Shown one piece after another: positions 9,178 through 16,889 of a stretch of DNA of 28,453 nt. The stretch spans positions 1 to 28,453 of the forward strand of contig JBBSME010000029.1 of assembly GCA_038233335.1 (NCBI GenBank), read 5' to 3'. The translations under genes were made by a program, and so were the position numbers. The stretch is from Iamia sp038233335 (GTDB lineage Bacteria; Actinomycetota; Acidimicrobiia; Acidimicrobiales; Iamiaceae). The notes beneath the pieces were generated by a model, which was not told the origin of the DNA, ran no database searches, and was given only the letters and a program-made list of their open reading frames with translations. Numbering within the stretch: the stretch's first letter is position 1; the number at the start of each line of letters is the position of its first letter.

Positions 9178-9398
9178 AACGCCACCTACTGGACCGCCGC
9201 CGCCGCCGACCCCCGCACGACCTGGATCGCCGACCGCTACGACCTGGGCGACACCCTCCCCGGCTGCTGTGCCCACCGCCCCGGGGCCGTCGAAGAACTA
9301 GCGGCCCTCTGATCGGCGCGGATCGCCGCCTATGACCCGACCGCCCAGCCGACCAACGCCCTCGGCTGGCACGAACGGTTCACCCCCGCCCTCGACCG
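9178..9398 (+). pseudogene. Relic of a small mobile-element-type gene with an in-frame TGA
   Basis: One frame reads as protein on both sides of the TGA at 9310-9312. Before it: ATYWTAAAADPRTTWIADR, PGCCAHRPGAVEELAAL. After it: SARIAAYDPTAQPTNALGWH, ERFTPALDR. The composition (Trp/His-rich, H..AVEEL.AL, then a WHE motif) resembles the C-terminal part of small proteins from actinobacterial plasmids and integrative elements, but I cannot assign a family with certainty. The TGA falls where a Trp would be natural (TGG to TGA). There is no start codon or promoter, and the 5' end merges with the start region of the ABC operon. After about 9398 the frame stops looking like protein. Probably the trace of an old insertion. 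Confidence 0.45.
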
Positions 9399-9490
9399 GC
9401 CCCCACGGAGCACCGTACGCGGTACCGGTCGGCCCGACCCGAGGGTTGAGGCCGGCGTTACCCAGGGAGGTCCCGCTAGGTCGAGCCCTG

Positions 9491-11035
9491 CTATGCGGAC
9501 CGCTCGGCATCGCGGTGGCGACCTCGCTCGCGGAGGGCGACGACGAGTGATCCGGCGATGCCGACGACGATGAGGCCCACTGCGAGCACGCGGAGGCCGG
9601 GCGGTCCGTAGGCCGGCGCGCCGAACTCCTCGGCGACGTCGGCCATCCAGCTCTGGCTCTGGCCCAGCAGCATGAGCGACGTGGCGGTCATCACCACGAC
9701 CGCCGCCGCGGGCGCGGCGCGGTGCAGGCGGTCCAGACCGGCGATCACGATCACCGTCAGCAGTGCCAGCACGGGAAGCATGTAGCGCGGGTGCGAACCT
9801 CCACCGCCGGCGATGTGGCGGAACACCCCGAGCACGACGACGGCGGTGGCCACTCCGACGACCGGCAGCCCGTGAAGGCGCGGCGCCCCCTCTTGGCTCC
9901 GCCGCCACACCGTCGAGGCCACGAGGCTGACCACCGCGACGGCGACCACCGCGGCGATCACCCAGAGGGCCCAAGTCGCCAGGTGGGGCCGTGCGAAGAA
10001 GGTCGGCGCGTACACGCCGCCCACCAGGTCGGCGAACATGATCCGCCACCACTCGAGATCGGTCAGAGCCCCGAGCAGGCCTCCGGGGCGGGGCGTCTTG
10101 TCGTACCGTTCCAGCAGCGCGGCCGAGGCCAGGGGATCGCCGAACATCACGATGTTGCGGACGTACCACCACCCGGCGATCGCCGCCACCGGACCGAACA
10201 TGCCCAGCGCGACGCCGGCCACATCTCGTGGTGTGGCCGAGGGGCGAGGGAGCGAGCCGCTGGCGCCGTGGCTCCCGGCACCCCGACCGGACCCGGCGCG
10301 ACCGGCGACGACCAAGGCTCCGACGGCGATGGCGGGACCGAGGGCCGAACCTCGGCTCAGCCCGGCCAGGACCACCGCGCCGCTGACGAGCACCCACACA
10401 CGGCTCAGGGGGTAGGACCAGGCCCGAACTCCAGCCCAGACCACGAGGACCGTCGCCAGCAGCGCCAGCCCGTCGCTGTAGCCGAAGCTGGCCAGCGACC
10501 ACAGCGCCGGCATCGCCGCGAACAGGGCGGCGGAGAGCATCCCCAGGCGTCGCGAACCGGTCATGGCGCGGCCGAGGCCGGCGAGGGCGACGACGGCGGC
10601 CAGGGCGAAGAGCACGTTGAGCGCCCTCCCCACGGTCAGCTCCGCCTCCTCGATGCCGACCCACCCCGCCGCGACCGCCACCGCAGCCTGCACGGCGGGG
10701 AACAGCGGTGGGTGGTTCGCCACGTAGATGCGCTGGCGATCCGCGGCGCCGTGTTCACCGTCGTCGGGCAGCGTCGTGTCGATGCTGGGCAGGACACCAC
10801 TGCGGATCGCCTGGGCGTACGCCGTGTGGGAGCGCTCGTCGGCCGGGTAGTACCGCGGCGTCATCGACCCGTAGAAGAGACCGGCTCCGGCCGCCGCGAC
10901 CACCACGAAGGCCAGCAACCCCCGCCCGGACGACCGGCTGGGTGGCGGCCGACCGACACGCGGGTCTCGCCGTTGGCCGGCGGATGCTCGGACGACCTCC
11001 GACGCATGGGAAGGACCGCGCGTCGGCTGGCCCAT
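9491..11035 (-). CDS. Multi-pass GT-C-type glycosyltransferase-like membrane protein
   Basis: 514 residues with a basic N-terminus, then about ten hydrophobic segments. After the first membrane segment comes YYPADERSHTAYAQAIRSG and later VANHPPLFPAVQ. The DE..H near the first extracytoplasmic loop and the NHPP motif are typical of GT39/PMT-like or DUF2142-like polyprenyl-phosphate-sugar transferases, in which the Asp-Glu lies at the catalytic loop. The C-terminal half includes GGGSHPRYMLPVLALLTV, again usual for this group. ATG 11035 is preceded by GGAGGGAAC, a good ribosome binding site. It probably transfers a sugar from a lipid carrier to an exported acceptor; donor and acceptor are unknown. 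No glycan-cluster neighbours are present. Confidence 0.8.
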   Translation of the reverse strand: MGQPTRGPSHASEVVRASAGQRRDPRVGRPPPSRSSGRGLLAFVVVAAAGAGLFYGSMTPRYYPADERSHTAYAQAIRSGVLPSIDTTLPDDGEHGAADRQRIYVANHPPLFPAVQAAVAVAAGWVGIEEAELTVGRALNVLFALAAVVALAGLGRAMTGSRRLGMLSAALFAAMPALWSLASFGYSDGLALLATVLVVWAGVRAWSYPLSRVWVLVSGAVVLAGLSRGSALGPAIAVGALVVAGRAGSGRGAGSHGASGSLPRPSATPRDVAGVALGMFGPVAAIAGWWYVRNIVMFGDPLASAALLERYDKTPRPGGLLGALTDLEWWRIMFADLVGGVYAPTFFARPHLATWALWVIAAVVAVAVVSLVASTVWRRSQEGAPRLHGLPVVGVATAVVVLGVFRHIAGGGGSHPRYMLPVLALLTVIVIAGLDRLHRAAPAAAVVVMTATSLMLLGQSQSWMADVAEEFGAPAYGPPGLRVLAVGLIVVGIAGSLVVALRERGRHRDAERSA

Positions 11036-11299
11036 GTTCCCTCCATCATCTCACGTCGGGACCACCCTCACACGCGCGCTCGCTTCGAGGAGACGCTCGA
11101 TCGCCACGCAAGTCTCATCGAGGCACGGGAGCGCCGACGCCACCGTCACCGAGTCGAGAGCCGCCCCCGGCCCGGCGCCCTCACCTCGACGAGATCGTGG
11201 GATCTAGGGGCCGAACTGCGCATCCATGCCCGCTCTGAGATCCGCCCGACTCAGCTCGCTGGAGCTCACCGGCACACCGCGGTAGACGTTGTGGTCGGG

Positions 11300-11322
11300 G
11301 CCGGTCAGGCCCGCTGACCGGC
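11300..11322. promoter_or_regulatory. Palindrome upstream of the ABC1 kinase-like gene
   Basis: gccggtcag (11300-11308) and ctgaccggc (11314-11322) are perfect 9-bp arms around a 5-nt centre. They lie about 45-67 bp before the inferred leaderless start of the next gene. It could be an operator or the terminator of vanished upstream DNA. Confidence 0.4.
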
Positions 11323-11354
11323 GCCTCGCACCAAGTCCGCAGCCACCACCAGGG

Positions 11355-11360
11355 TACGGT
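11355..11360 (+). promoter_or_regulatory. Putative leaderless -10 box (TACGGT) for the ABC1 gene
   Basis: TACGGT ends 8 nt before ATG 11369, with no Shine-Dalgarno sequence between them. Confidence 0.55.
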
Positions 11361-11368
11361 CACCGTCG

Positions 11369-12712
11369 ATGGCCACCACCCTGGACCACGCGCCGGCCAA
11401 CCGGGGCGGCATCGCCCGCCGCTCCGCCGACATCAGCGCCACCTTCGCCCGGCACCTGGCGCGCGTCCGCGACCCCCTCCCCCGTCGGCTGCGGACCGCG
11501 TTCACCGAGCTCGGACCCACCTTCGTCAAGGTCGGCCAGGTCATCGCCTCCAGCCCCGGGCTGTTCCCCCGGGACTGGATCGAGGAGTTCGCCTCCCTGC
11601 GCGACGCGGTGCCCCCCTTCCCCACCGCCCTGGCCCGTCGCACCGTCGAGGAAGACCTGGGCCGCCCGCTGTCGAGCGTCTTCGCCACCTTCGACGACGA
11701 GCCTCTCGCGGCCGCGTCCATCGCGCAGGTGCACGGGGCGACGCTGCTCGACGGTCGCCCCGTGGTGGTGAAGGTGCAGCGCCCCCGCCTGGAGGAGCAG
11801 GTGCGCGACGAGCTCCGGGCCCTCCTCATCGTCTGCGAGCTGCTCGAGCGCATCCCCCAGGCATCGGTCGGCTCTCCCCGGGCCCTGGCCGAGGACTTCG
11901 CCCGCACCCTCCACGAGGAGATGGACTTCCGCCTCGAGGCGGACAACATGGAGCGGATGCGCGAGGTGCTGGTGGCCTCGCAGATCGACGACTGCCGGGT
12001 CCCCGCCGTGCACCACGACCTGGTGGGGCGGCGGGTCCTCACCATGGAGCGGATCGACGGGCTCCGGTTCAACGACGTCGAGGCCATGCGGGCCGAGGGC
12101 ATCGACACCGAGCGCCTCTTGCGCCTGGGCGTGCAGACGGTGGTCGAGGGCGTCCTCATCCACGGCTTCTTCCACGGCGACCTCCATGCGGGGAACGCCT
12201 GCGTCCTGCCCGACGGCACCTTCGTGCTCTTCGACTTCGGGATCGTCGGTCGGCTGACCGAGTCCACCCGCGCCCGACTGGCCATGTACCTGATGGCGAT
12301 CACCACCAACGACTACGCGTCGATGGTGCGGGCCCTGCGAGCCTTCGGGTCGGTGCCCCCGGACGTCGACGTGGCCGAGATGACGGCGACCATCGCCCGC
12401 CTCTACGAACCCTTCGTCGAGCAAGGCGTGGTGACCGCCCAGCTGGGCGACCTGATGGACACCATGATCCGGGCCATGGTCCGCTACCGGGTGCGGATCC
12501 CGCGCGAGCTGGTGCTGCTCACGAAGCAGATGCTCTACCTGGAGGGGGCGGCGGCCACCCTCGCCCCCGATGCCGACCTGCTCGAGGAGCAGACGCTCAT
12601 CTACTCCACGCTGATGACCAAGTACCCGGACCTGGCCCAGGAGATCGCGGCAGGCGTCCAGCGGGGGCGAGAGATGGACGACGCCATCGCCGCCGGCCAC
12701 GCCCTCCCCTGA
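11369..12712 (+). CDS. ABC1/UbiB-family atypical kinase
   Basis: 447 residues with all the ADCK/UbiB hallmarks in order: the KxGQ motif FVKVGQ (Lys54-Gln57), the Ala-rich loop replacing the Gly-rich loop (PLAAASIAQVH, 112-122), VVVKVQRP with the beta-3 Lys135, the E.D....E..N helix (EEMDFRLEADN), the catalytic loop HGDLHAGN (269-276) and the metal-binding DFG (289-291). Members support isoprenoid-quinone biosynthesis or lipid homeostasis and show ATPase rather than classic kinase activity. No long C-terminal membrane anchor is obvious. Quinone-biosynthesis genes are not next to it, so the specific role is unknown. The start codon is fixed by the leaderless promoter. Confidence 0.92.
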   Translation: MATTLDHAPANRGGIARRSADISATFARHLARVRDPLPRRLRTAFTELGPTFVKVGQVIASSPGLFPRDWIEEFASLRDAVPPFPTALARRTVEEDLGRPLSSVFATFDDEPLAAASIAQVHGATLLDGRPVVVKVQRPRLEEQVRDELRALLIVCELLERIPQASVGSPRALAEDFARTLHEEMDFRLEADNMERMREVLVASQIDDCRVPAVHHDLVGRRVLTMERIDGLRFNDVEAMRAEGIDTERLLRLGVQTVVEGVLIHGFFHGDLHAGNACVLPDGTFVLFDFGIVGRLTESTRARLAMYLMAITTNDYASMVRALRAFGSVPPDVDVAEMTATIARLYEPFVEQGVVTAQLGDLMDTMIRAMVRYRVRIPRELVLLTKQMLYLEGAAATLAPDADLLEEQTLIYSTLMTKYPDLAQEIAAGVQRGREMDDAIAAGHALP

Positions 12713-12748
12713 GGACCGTGACGACCCGCGCCGCCACCGGCCTGGAGG

Positions 12749-12754
12749 TAGGGT
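12749..12754 (+). promoter_or_regulatory. Putative leaderless -10 box (TAGGGT) for the DUF2752 gene
   Basis: TAGGGT ends 7 nt before GTG 12762, which decides that start over the in-frame GTG at 12753 that overlaps the box. Confidence 0.5.
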
Positions 12755-12761
12755 GGCGGCT

Positions 12762-13328
12762 GTGACCCTCGTCGAACCCGCGCCGAGAGCTCCGGCTCCG
12801 CACCGCGAGGCGCCGGCGCACGACCACGGGCCCGAGGCCTGGCCTCAGGGGCCCGAGGCCGGGGCCGGGCCCGACACCTGGGCACCACCCGAGCCGGGCC
12901 GGTTCCGCCGGGCCAACCACCGCCACCCGTGGCTGATGCCCACGGTCATCGGGGCCGCGGCCACCGTGGCCACCGCCTACACCGCCTGGCAGGACCCGAA
13001 CCGAGCGGGCATGTTCCCGGGCTGCCCCCTCCGCGAGCTCACCGGTTGGGACTGCCCGGGCTGCGGGGGCCTGCGGGCCACCCACGCCCTCACCCGGGGC
13101 GACATCTTCGGCGCGCTGGACCACAACGTGTGGGTGACCGTCGGCGTCCCCATCGCCGCCGTCCTGTGGCTGTTCTGGCTGCTGCGCACCCTCGGGGTCC
13201 ACGACCGCCGGCTGCCCAAGGTGCCCAGCGCCGTGTGGTGGTCGCTCGGCGCCGCCCTGCTGGTGTTCACCGTCGTCCGGAACATCCCGGGCGTCGCTGC
13301 CTTCGAGTACCTGAACAGCTTCACCTGA
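12762..13328 (+). CDS. DUF2752 membrane protein
   Basis: 188 residues. A Pro/His-rich cytoplasmic tail of about 60 residues precedes three hydrophobic segments: MPTVIGAAATVATAYTA, VTVGVPIAAVLWLFWLL and WWSLGAALLVFTVVRNI. Between the first two lies the DUF2752 signature CPLRELTGWDCPGCGGLRAT with HALTRGD, whose three Cys residues (C..., CPGC) may bind a metal or form disulfides. The family is widespread in actinobacteria and has no established function. It follows the ABC1 gene by 50 bp but appears to have its own leaderless promoter. Confidence 0.87.
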   Translation: MTLVEPAPRAPAPHREAPAHDHGPEAWPQGPEAGAGPDTWAPPEPGRFRRANHRHPWLMPTVIGAAATVATAYTAWQDPNRAGMFPGCPLRELTGWDCPGCGGLRATHALTRGDIFGALDHNVWVTVGVPIAAVLWLFWLLRTLGVHDRRLPKVPSAVWWSLGAALLVFTVVRNIPGVAAFEYLNSFT

Positions 13329-13329
13329 C

Positions 13330-13347
13330 CGGGCGGCGGTCCGCCCG
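13330..13347. terminator. Hairpin between convergent DUF2752 and carbonic anhydrase genes
   Basis: cgggcgg (13330-13336) and ccgcccg (13341-13347) are perfect 7-bp arms around a 4-nt loop, directly after one stop codon and 5 bp before the other. A compact GC-rich bidirectional terminator is likely. Confidence 0.5.
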
Positions 13348-13352
13348 CCCCC

Positions 13353-13874
13353 TCAGTCCAGGCGGCGGAGCTGGTCGCGGTAGCGCGGGATCCGGTCGCG
13401 GTAGGCCTTCGCCCCCATCTGGATCATGGCCTCGGGGTCGACCCGGCCCTCCTTGATGACCGCCGGCACCCCGAGGGCCATGGCCCGGCTGGGAACCTCG
13501 GTGTCATTGGTGACCAGGGCGTTGGCCCCGACCAGGGCCTCGGTGCGGACCACAGCTCGGTGGAGCACGATCGCCCCCGAGCCGACCAGCGCGCCATCCT
13601 CGATGGTGCAGCCCTCGAGGTGGACGTTGTGGCCGATCACGCAGTCGTCGCCCACGGTGGTCGGCGAGGACGGCGTGGTGTGGACCACCGTCCCGTCCTG
13701 GATCGAGGTGCCCGCGCCGACGAAGATCTCGCCATCGTCGCCGCGGAGCACGGCGTGGGGCCAGACCGACGAGTGGGGCCCGATCCGCACCGAGCCGATG
13801 ACCACCGCATCCGGGTGCACGTAGGCCTCGGGGTGGATGTCGGGCACCTGGTCGCCGAGGGCGTAGATGGGCAT
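13353..13874 (-). CDS. Gamma-carbonic anhydrase family protein (left-handed beta-helix)
   Basis: 173 residues built of hexapeptide repeats (IGSVRIG, VGAGTS, VGDDCVIG, IEDGALVG) forming a left-handed parallel beta-helix, with a C-terminal helix (MIQMGAKAYRDRIPRYRDQL). Conserved active-site residues Arg44 and Asp46 (LRGDDG), Gln59 (SIQD) and the first zinc ligand His65 (TVVH) are present. The next turn reads IGHNVHLEGC: His82 is kept, but the usual LHGC His is Glu87 and a His lies two residues earlier at 85. The protein may be a true trimeric gamma-CA with a shifted ligand or a related acyltransferase-like protein (PaaY/YrdA group). It is leaderless and divergent from ptrB. Confidence 0.88.
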   Translation of the reverse strand: MPIYALGDQVPDIHPEAYVHPDAVVIGSVRIGPHSSVWPHAVLRGDDGEIFVGAGTSIQDGTVVHTTPSSPTTVGDDCVIGHNVHLEGCTIEDGALVGSGAIVLHRAVVRTEALVGANALVTNDTEVPSRAMALGVPAVIKEGRVDPEAMIQMGAKAYRDRIPRYRDQLRRLD

Positions 13875-13880
13875 GGCCGG

Positions 13881-13886
13881 ACCCTA
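13881..13886 (-). promoter_or_regulatory. Putative leaderless -10 box (TAGGGT) for the carbonic anhydrase gene
   Basis: On the minus strand TAGGGT ends 6 nt before the ATG at 13874. Confidence 0.5.
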
Positions 13887-13943
13887 CCGAGCGGCGGCAC
13901 GAGGCCGGCCGGAGGCCCACGTGTCCGGCACCGCTCCTGCGCG

Positions 13944-13949
13944 TACCCT
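13944..13949 (+). promoter_or_regulatory. Putative leaderless -10 box (TACCCT) for ptrB
   Basis: TACCCT ends 8 nt before ATG 13958. Together with the divergent box at 13881-13886, the promoter region is only about 80 bp. Confidence 0.55.
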
Positions 13950-13957
13950 CCGCACCC

Positions 13958-16114
13958 ATGCCGCCGCCCCGCCCCACCCCGTTCGCTGCCGCCCACGCCC
14001 CGGTGGCCGAGCGGCGGCCGGTCCGTCGCCAACGCCACGGCACCGACGAGCTCGACGACCTGGGTTGGATGCGCGACCACGAGGACCCGGCCCTGCTCCC
14101 GCTCCTGGAGGCGGAGTCGGCTCATGCCGACGAGGTCCTGGCGCCGCTGACGCCCCTGGTCGACCGGATCGAGGCCGAGATCCGGGAGCGCACCCAGGAG
14201 GATGACCAGTCGGTCCCCCACCGGAAGGGCGCCTGGTGGTACCAGTCCCGCACCCTCGAAGGGTCCTCGTACGCGGTCCACGAGCGGCGTCCCGACGCCG
14301 GCGACGGGACCGGACCAGCGCAGGGTGCGCCGCCCGAGGTCGTTCTCGACGAGAATGCCCTGGCCGAGGGGCACGACTACCTGTCGCTGGGCGCGGCCGA
14401 CGTCAGCCCGGACGGCTACCTCCTCGCCTACGCCGTCGACCACGACGGGTCGGAGGCCCACGAGCTGCGAGTGCGGGACCTGCGCACCGGGAAGGACCTG
14501 CCCGAGGCCATCCTCAACGTGTCCTACGGGGTGGCCTGGTCGGCCGACAGCGCGGCGCTGCTGTACACGACCCTCGACCCGGCCCGCCGACCCTGGCGGG
14601 TGCACACCCACCACCTGGGCGCCGACCCGACGGGCGCCGACGACCCTCTGGTCCTGGAGGAACCCGACGATCGGTTCTGGGTGGGCCTGGGCGCCAGCCG
14701 CAGCGGCGACCTCATCCTCATCGACATCGGGAGCGCCGTCACCTCTGAGATTCACCTGGTCGATGCCCACGCCCCCGAGGGTGGCGCCCGCCTGGCCATC
14801 CCCCGCCGTCAGGGCGTCGAGGTGCAGGTGGTCCACCACGGCGACTGGCTGTACCTGGTCAGCAACGACGACGCCGTGGACTTCGCCCTCTGGCGGGCAC
14901 CGGTGGCCGCCCCCGACCGGAGCCGGTGGCAGCCCATCATCGCCCACTCCCCCGGCACCCGGCTGCTCGGGGTCGAGGCGTTCGCCCACCACCTGGTGGT
15001 CCACCTCCGGACCGACGGCCGACCGGCCCTGCGCCTCCTGCACGTCGACGCCCTGGAGGCCACCGGTGAGGACGCTCCGTCGCCCGAGGCGGTGGCCGCG
15101 GCCGGCCGCGACCTCACCTTCCCCGATGCCGGGTACTCGCTGTCGGGTGCGGCCAACGAGGAGTGGGAGACCGACCGCTACCGGTTCGGCTACCAGTCGC
15201 TCACCACGCCGGCCACCACCCTCGAGGAGGACGTGGCCACCGGCGCCCGGGTCGAGCTGAAGCGAGCCCCGGTGCTGGGCGACTTCGACCCCGACCACTA
15301 CGAGACGGCCCAGGTGTGGGCCACCACCGAGGACGGGACCCGGGTACCGATCTCGGTGGCCCACCGAGCCGGCGTGGCCCTCGACGGCACCGCTCCCCTC
15401 GTGCTCTACGGCTACGGTGCCTACGAGATCAGCATGGACCCGTGGTTCTCGATCCCCCGCCTCTCGCTGCTCGATCGGGGCGTGGTGTTCGCCATCGCCC
15501 ACGTGCGAGGCGGCGGTGAGATGGGCCGGAGCTGGTACGAGGAGGGCAAGCTGCTGGCCAAGGAGCGCTCCTTCTCCGACCTCGTCGCCGCGGCCGACCA
15601 CCTGGCCGCCGAGGGCTGGTGCGCCCCCGACCGGATCGCCATCCGGGGCGGCAGCGCCGGCGGCCTCCTCGTGGGCGCGGCCCTCAACCTGGCCCCGCAG
15701 CGGTTCCGAGCCGTGGTCGGCGAGGTCCCGTTCGTCGACGCGCTGAACACGATCTTGGACCCGGGCGCCCCCCTCACCGCCACCGAGTGGGAGGAGTGGG
15801 GCAACCCCATCACCGATGCGGAGGTGTTCGCGGCCATGCGGGCTTACAGCCCGACCGAGAACGTGGGCACCGGCCCCTACCCGGCGGTGCTGGCCACCGC
15901 AGGGCTGTCGGACCCACGGGTCGGGGTGCACGAGCCGGCGATCTGGGTGCAGCGCCTCCGGGAGCAGACCGCGGGAGCGCCGGACCGGCCGGTCGTGCTC
16001 CGAGTCGAGATGGGCGCCGGCCACGGCGGCCCCTCCGGCCGCTACGAGGCCTGGCGCAAGGAGGCCGAGACCCTCGCCTTCCTCCTCACCGCCCTCGACG
16101 TGGAGGAGCCCTGA
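13958..16114 (+). CDS. ptrB: Oligopeptidase B-like S9 serine peptidase
   Basis: 718 residues, normal for S9A oligopeptidase B. The N-terminal part (DDLGWMRDHEDPALLPLLEAE) matches the conserved entry helix of prolyl-oligopeptidase-type enzymes; about 75-430 form the seven-bladed propeller that limits access to small peptides. The catalytic domain holds VLYGYGAYE, AIAHVRGGGEMGRSWYEEGK, the nucleophile in GGSAGG (Ser566), Asp652 in LSDPRV and His689 in GHGGPSGR. Oligopeptidase B cleaves after Lys or Arg in peptides and is cytosolic, consistent with the absence of a signal peptide. No partner gene in the neighbourhood is functionally linked. Confidence 0.93.
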   Translation: MPPPRPTPFAAAHAPVAERRPVRRQRHGTDELDDLGWMRDHEDPALLPLLEAESAHADEVLAPLTPLVDRIEAEIRERTQEDDQSVPHRKGAWWYQSRTLEGSSYAVHERRPDAGDGTGPAQGAPPEVVLDENALAEGHDYLSLGAADVSPDGYLLAYAVDHDGSEAHELRVRDLRTGKDLPEAILNVSYGVAWSADSAALLYTTLDPARRPWRVHTHHLGADPTGADDPLVLEEPDDRFWVGLGASRSGDLILIDIGSAVTSEIHLVDAHAPEGGARLAIPRRQGVEVQVVHHGDWLYLVSNDDAVDFALWRAPVAAPDRSRWQPIIAHSPGTRLLGVEAFAHHLVVHLRTDGRPALRLLHVDALEATGEDAPSPEAVAAAGRDLTFPDAGYSLSGAANEEWETDRYRFGYQSLTTPATTLEEDVATGARVELKRAPVLGDFDPDHYETAQVWATTEDGTRVPISVAHRAGVALDGTAPLVLYGYGAYEISMDPWFSIPRLSLLDRGVVFAIAHVRGGGEMGRSWYEEGKLLAKERSFSDLVAAADHLAAEGWCAPDRIAIRGGSAGGLLVGAALNLAPQRFRAVVGEVPFVDALNTILDPGAPLTATEWEEWGNPITDAEVFAAMRAYSPTENVGTGPYPAVLATAGLSDPRVGVHEPAIWVQRLREQTAGAPDRPVVLRVEMGAGHGGPSGRYEAWRKEAETLAFLLTALDVEEP

Positions 16115-16351
16115 CCCCCCAGGGAAACCACGACCCCACCCACCGAGGCAACGCAGAGAACGGCGACCAGCGGCCGACGTCAGCGTTGCGAGACGGTCAC
16201 CAGCCGGCGCAGCCGCTGGGGGTGCGGGGGTCTCCCCCGCACGAAGCGGATCGGGCGCGAGGGACGAGCCCCGTCCGCTGGGATCCCTCAGCGCGGCCGC
16301 AGGCGCACAGATAGCTCGTCCGAACGGAGCGAAGCGAGTGAGGACGAAACC
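16115..16351. other. Convergent intergenic region rich in inverted repeats
   Basis: 237 bp between two convergent stops. It holds a 9-bp-arm hairpin (16222-16242), a smaller one with ggacg/cgtcc arms (16262-16276), and a gagcgaagcgag segment flanked by cgtcc and ggacg near 16318-16346. No ORF with protein character is present. It most likely terminates both genes; part of it looks like an extragenic palindromic element. Confidence 0.5.
16222..16242. terminator. Strong GC-rich hairpin after ptrB
   Basis: gtgcggggg (16222-16230) and cccccgcac (16234-16242) are perfect arms around TCT. It has no U-tract, but its stability suits termination or RNA 3'-end protection in high-GC bacteria. Confidence 0.55.
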
Positions 16352-16840
16352 TCAGCGGTCCAGCTGCGCGTAGCCGCCTCGGAAGAAGACGAGGGGGTGG
16401 CCCTCGTCGACCACGGCCAGGTCGTGGACCCGGCCGACCACGATGTCGTGGTCGCCGCCCTCGTGGACGGCGTGCAGCTCGCAGTCGATCCACGCCAGCA
16501 CGTCGTGGATGCGGGGCGCCCCCGAGTAGGGCGCGGCGTCGTAGCCGAGCCCTACGAACTTGTCGGCCGACCTCCCTGCGAAGACCCGGCACTCCTCCTC
16601 CTGGTCGGCGCTGAGCACGTTGACGCAGAAGCGGCCCACGTCCCGGATGCGGGGCCAGCTCGATGACTGGGATCCGGCGCAGAACCCGACCAGTGGCGGG
16701 TCGAGCGACACAGAGAAGAAGGACCCGACGGCCAGCCCGATCCGTCCGTCGTCGTCCTGAGCGGTGATCACGGTGACCCCGGTCGGGAAGTGGCCCAGGA
16801 CCTGGCGGAACCGGGCCGGATCGATGGCGGGGGCAGTCAT
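16352..16840 (-). CDS. Flavin reductase-like (FMN-binding split barrel) protein
   Basis: 162 residues. FRQVLGHFPTGVTVITA near the N-terminus, GLAVGSFFSVSLDPPLVGF, SSSWPRIRDVGRFCVNVLS and a late CELHAVHEGGDHDIVVGRV are the standard landmarks of the HpaC/FMN-reductase family (flavin reductase-like domain, PF01613), in which the SF.S.SLDPP loop and GDH segment contact FMN and NADH. Such proteins supply reduced flavin to a two-component monooxygenase. No obvious monooxygenase lies next to it, but an acyl-CoA-dehydrogenase-fold protein is encoded just upstream on the same strand. Some two-component monooxygenases share that fold, though here the neighbour has dehydrogenase features. A palindrome overlaps its probable promoter. 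Confidence 0.9.
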   Translation of the reverse strand: MTAPAIDPARFRQVLGHFPTGVTVITAQDDDGRIGLAVGSFFSVSLDPPLVGFCAGSQSSSWPRIRDVGRFCVNVLSADQEEECRVFAGRSADKFVGLGYDAAPYSGAPRIHDVLAWIDCELHAVHEGGDHDIVVGRVHDLAVVDEGHPLVFFRGGYAQLDR

Positions 16841-16870
16841 GGGACCTCCGGGTCAGCGCAGGCCGGACTG

Positions 16871-16889
16871 ACCTGACGGGTCGTCAGGT
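16871..16889. promoter_or_regulatory. Operator-like palindrome at the flavin reductase promoter
   Basis: acctgacg (16871-16878) and cgtcaggt (16882-16889) are perfect 8-bp arms around GGT. A minus-strand TAACCT hexamer (16886-16891) overlaps its edge, so a bound protein would block transcription 31-49 bp before the ATG at 16840. A terminator of the upstream acyl-CoA dehydrogenase gene is less likely, because the dyad lies 5' of the flavin reductase and only 35 bp after that gene's stop. Confidence 0.45.

Larger units (their letters stand above)
11036..11368. other. 333-bp gap with a possible gene-end relic and a palindrome
   Basis: The gap lies between divergent genes. On the minus strand one short frame ending at the TAG at 11205-11207 reads as protein (GLTGPDHNVYRGVPVSSSEL, then SRADLRAGMDAQFGP), but it lacks a convincing start and is probably the tail of a lost gene. 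The palindrome at 11300-11322 and the -10 box at 11355-11360 are listed separately. I see nothing recognisable from about 11040 to 11200. Confidence 0.35.

Noticed and set aside
9090..9185. Longer N-terminus for the first ABC subunit (start at 9185)
   Set aside because: The extra residues are low-complexity and lie over the palindrome and -10 box, so GTG 9089 is preferred.
9310..9312. TGA read as selenocysteine or programmed readthrough
   Set aside because: There is no selenocysteine-insertion-like hairpin and no start codon or promoter for the frame; a nonsense mutation in a relic is simpler.
11181..11363. 60-codon minus-strand ORF before the ABC1 gene
   Set aside because: Its Trp-rich start and Arg/Gln/Ser-rich remainder do not look like protein, and it overlaps the ABC1 promoter.
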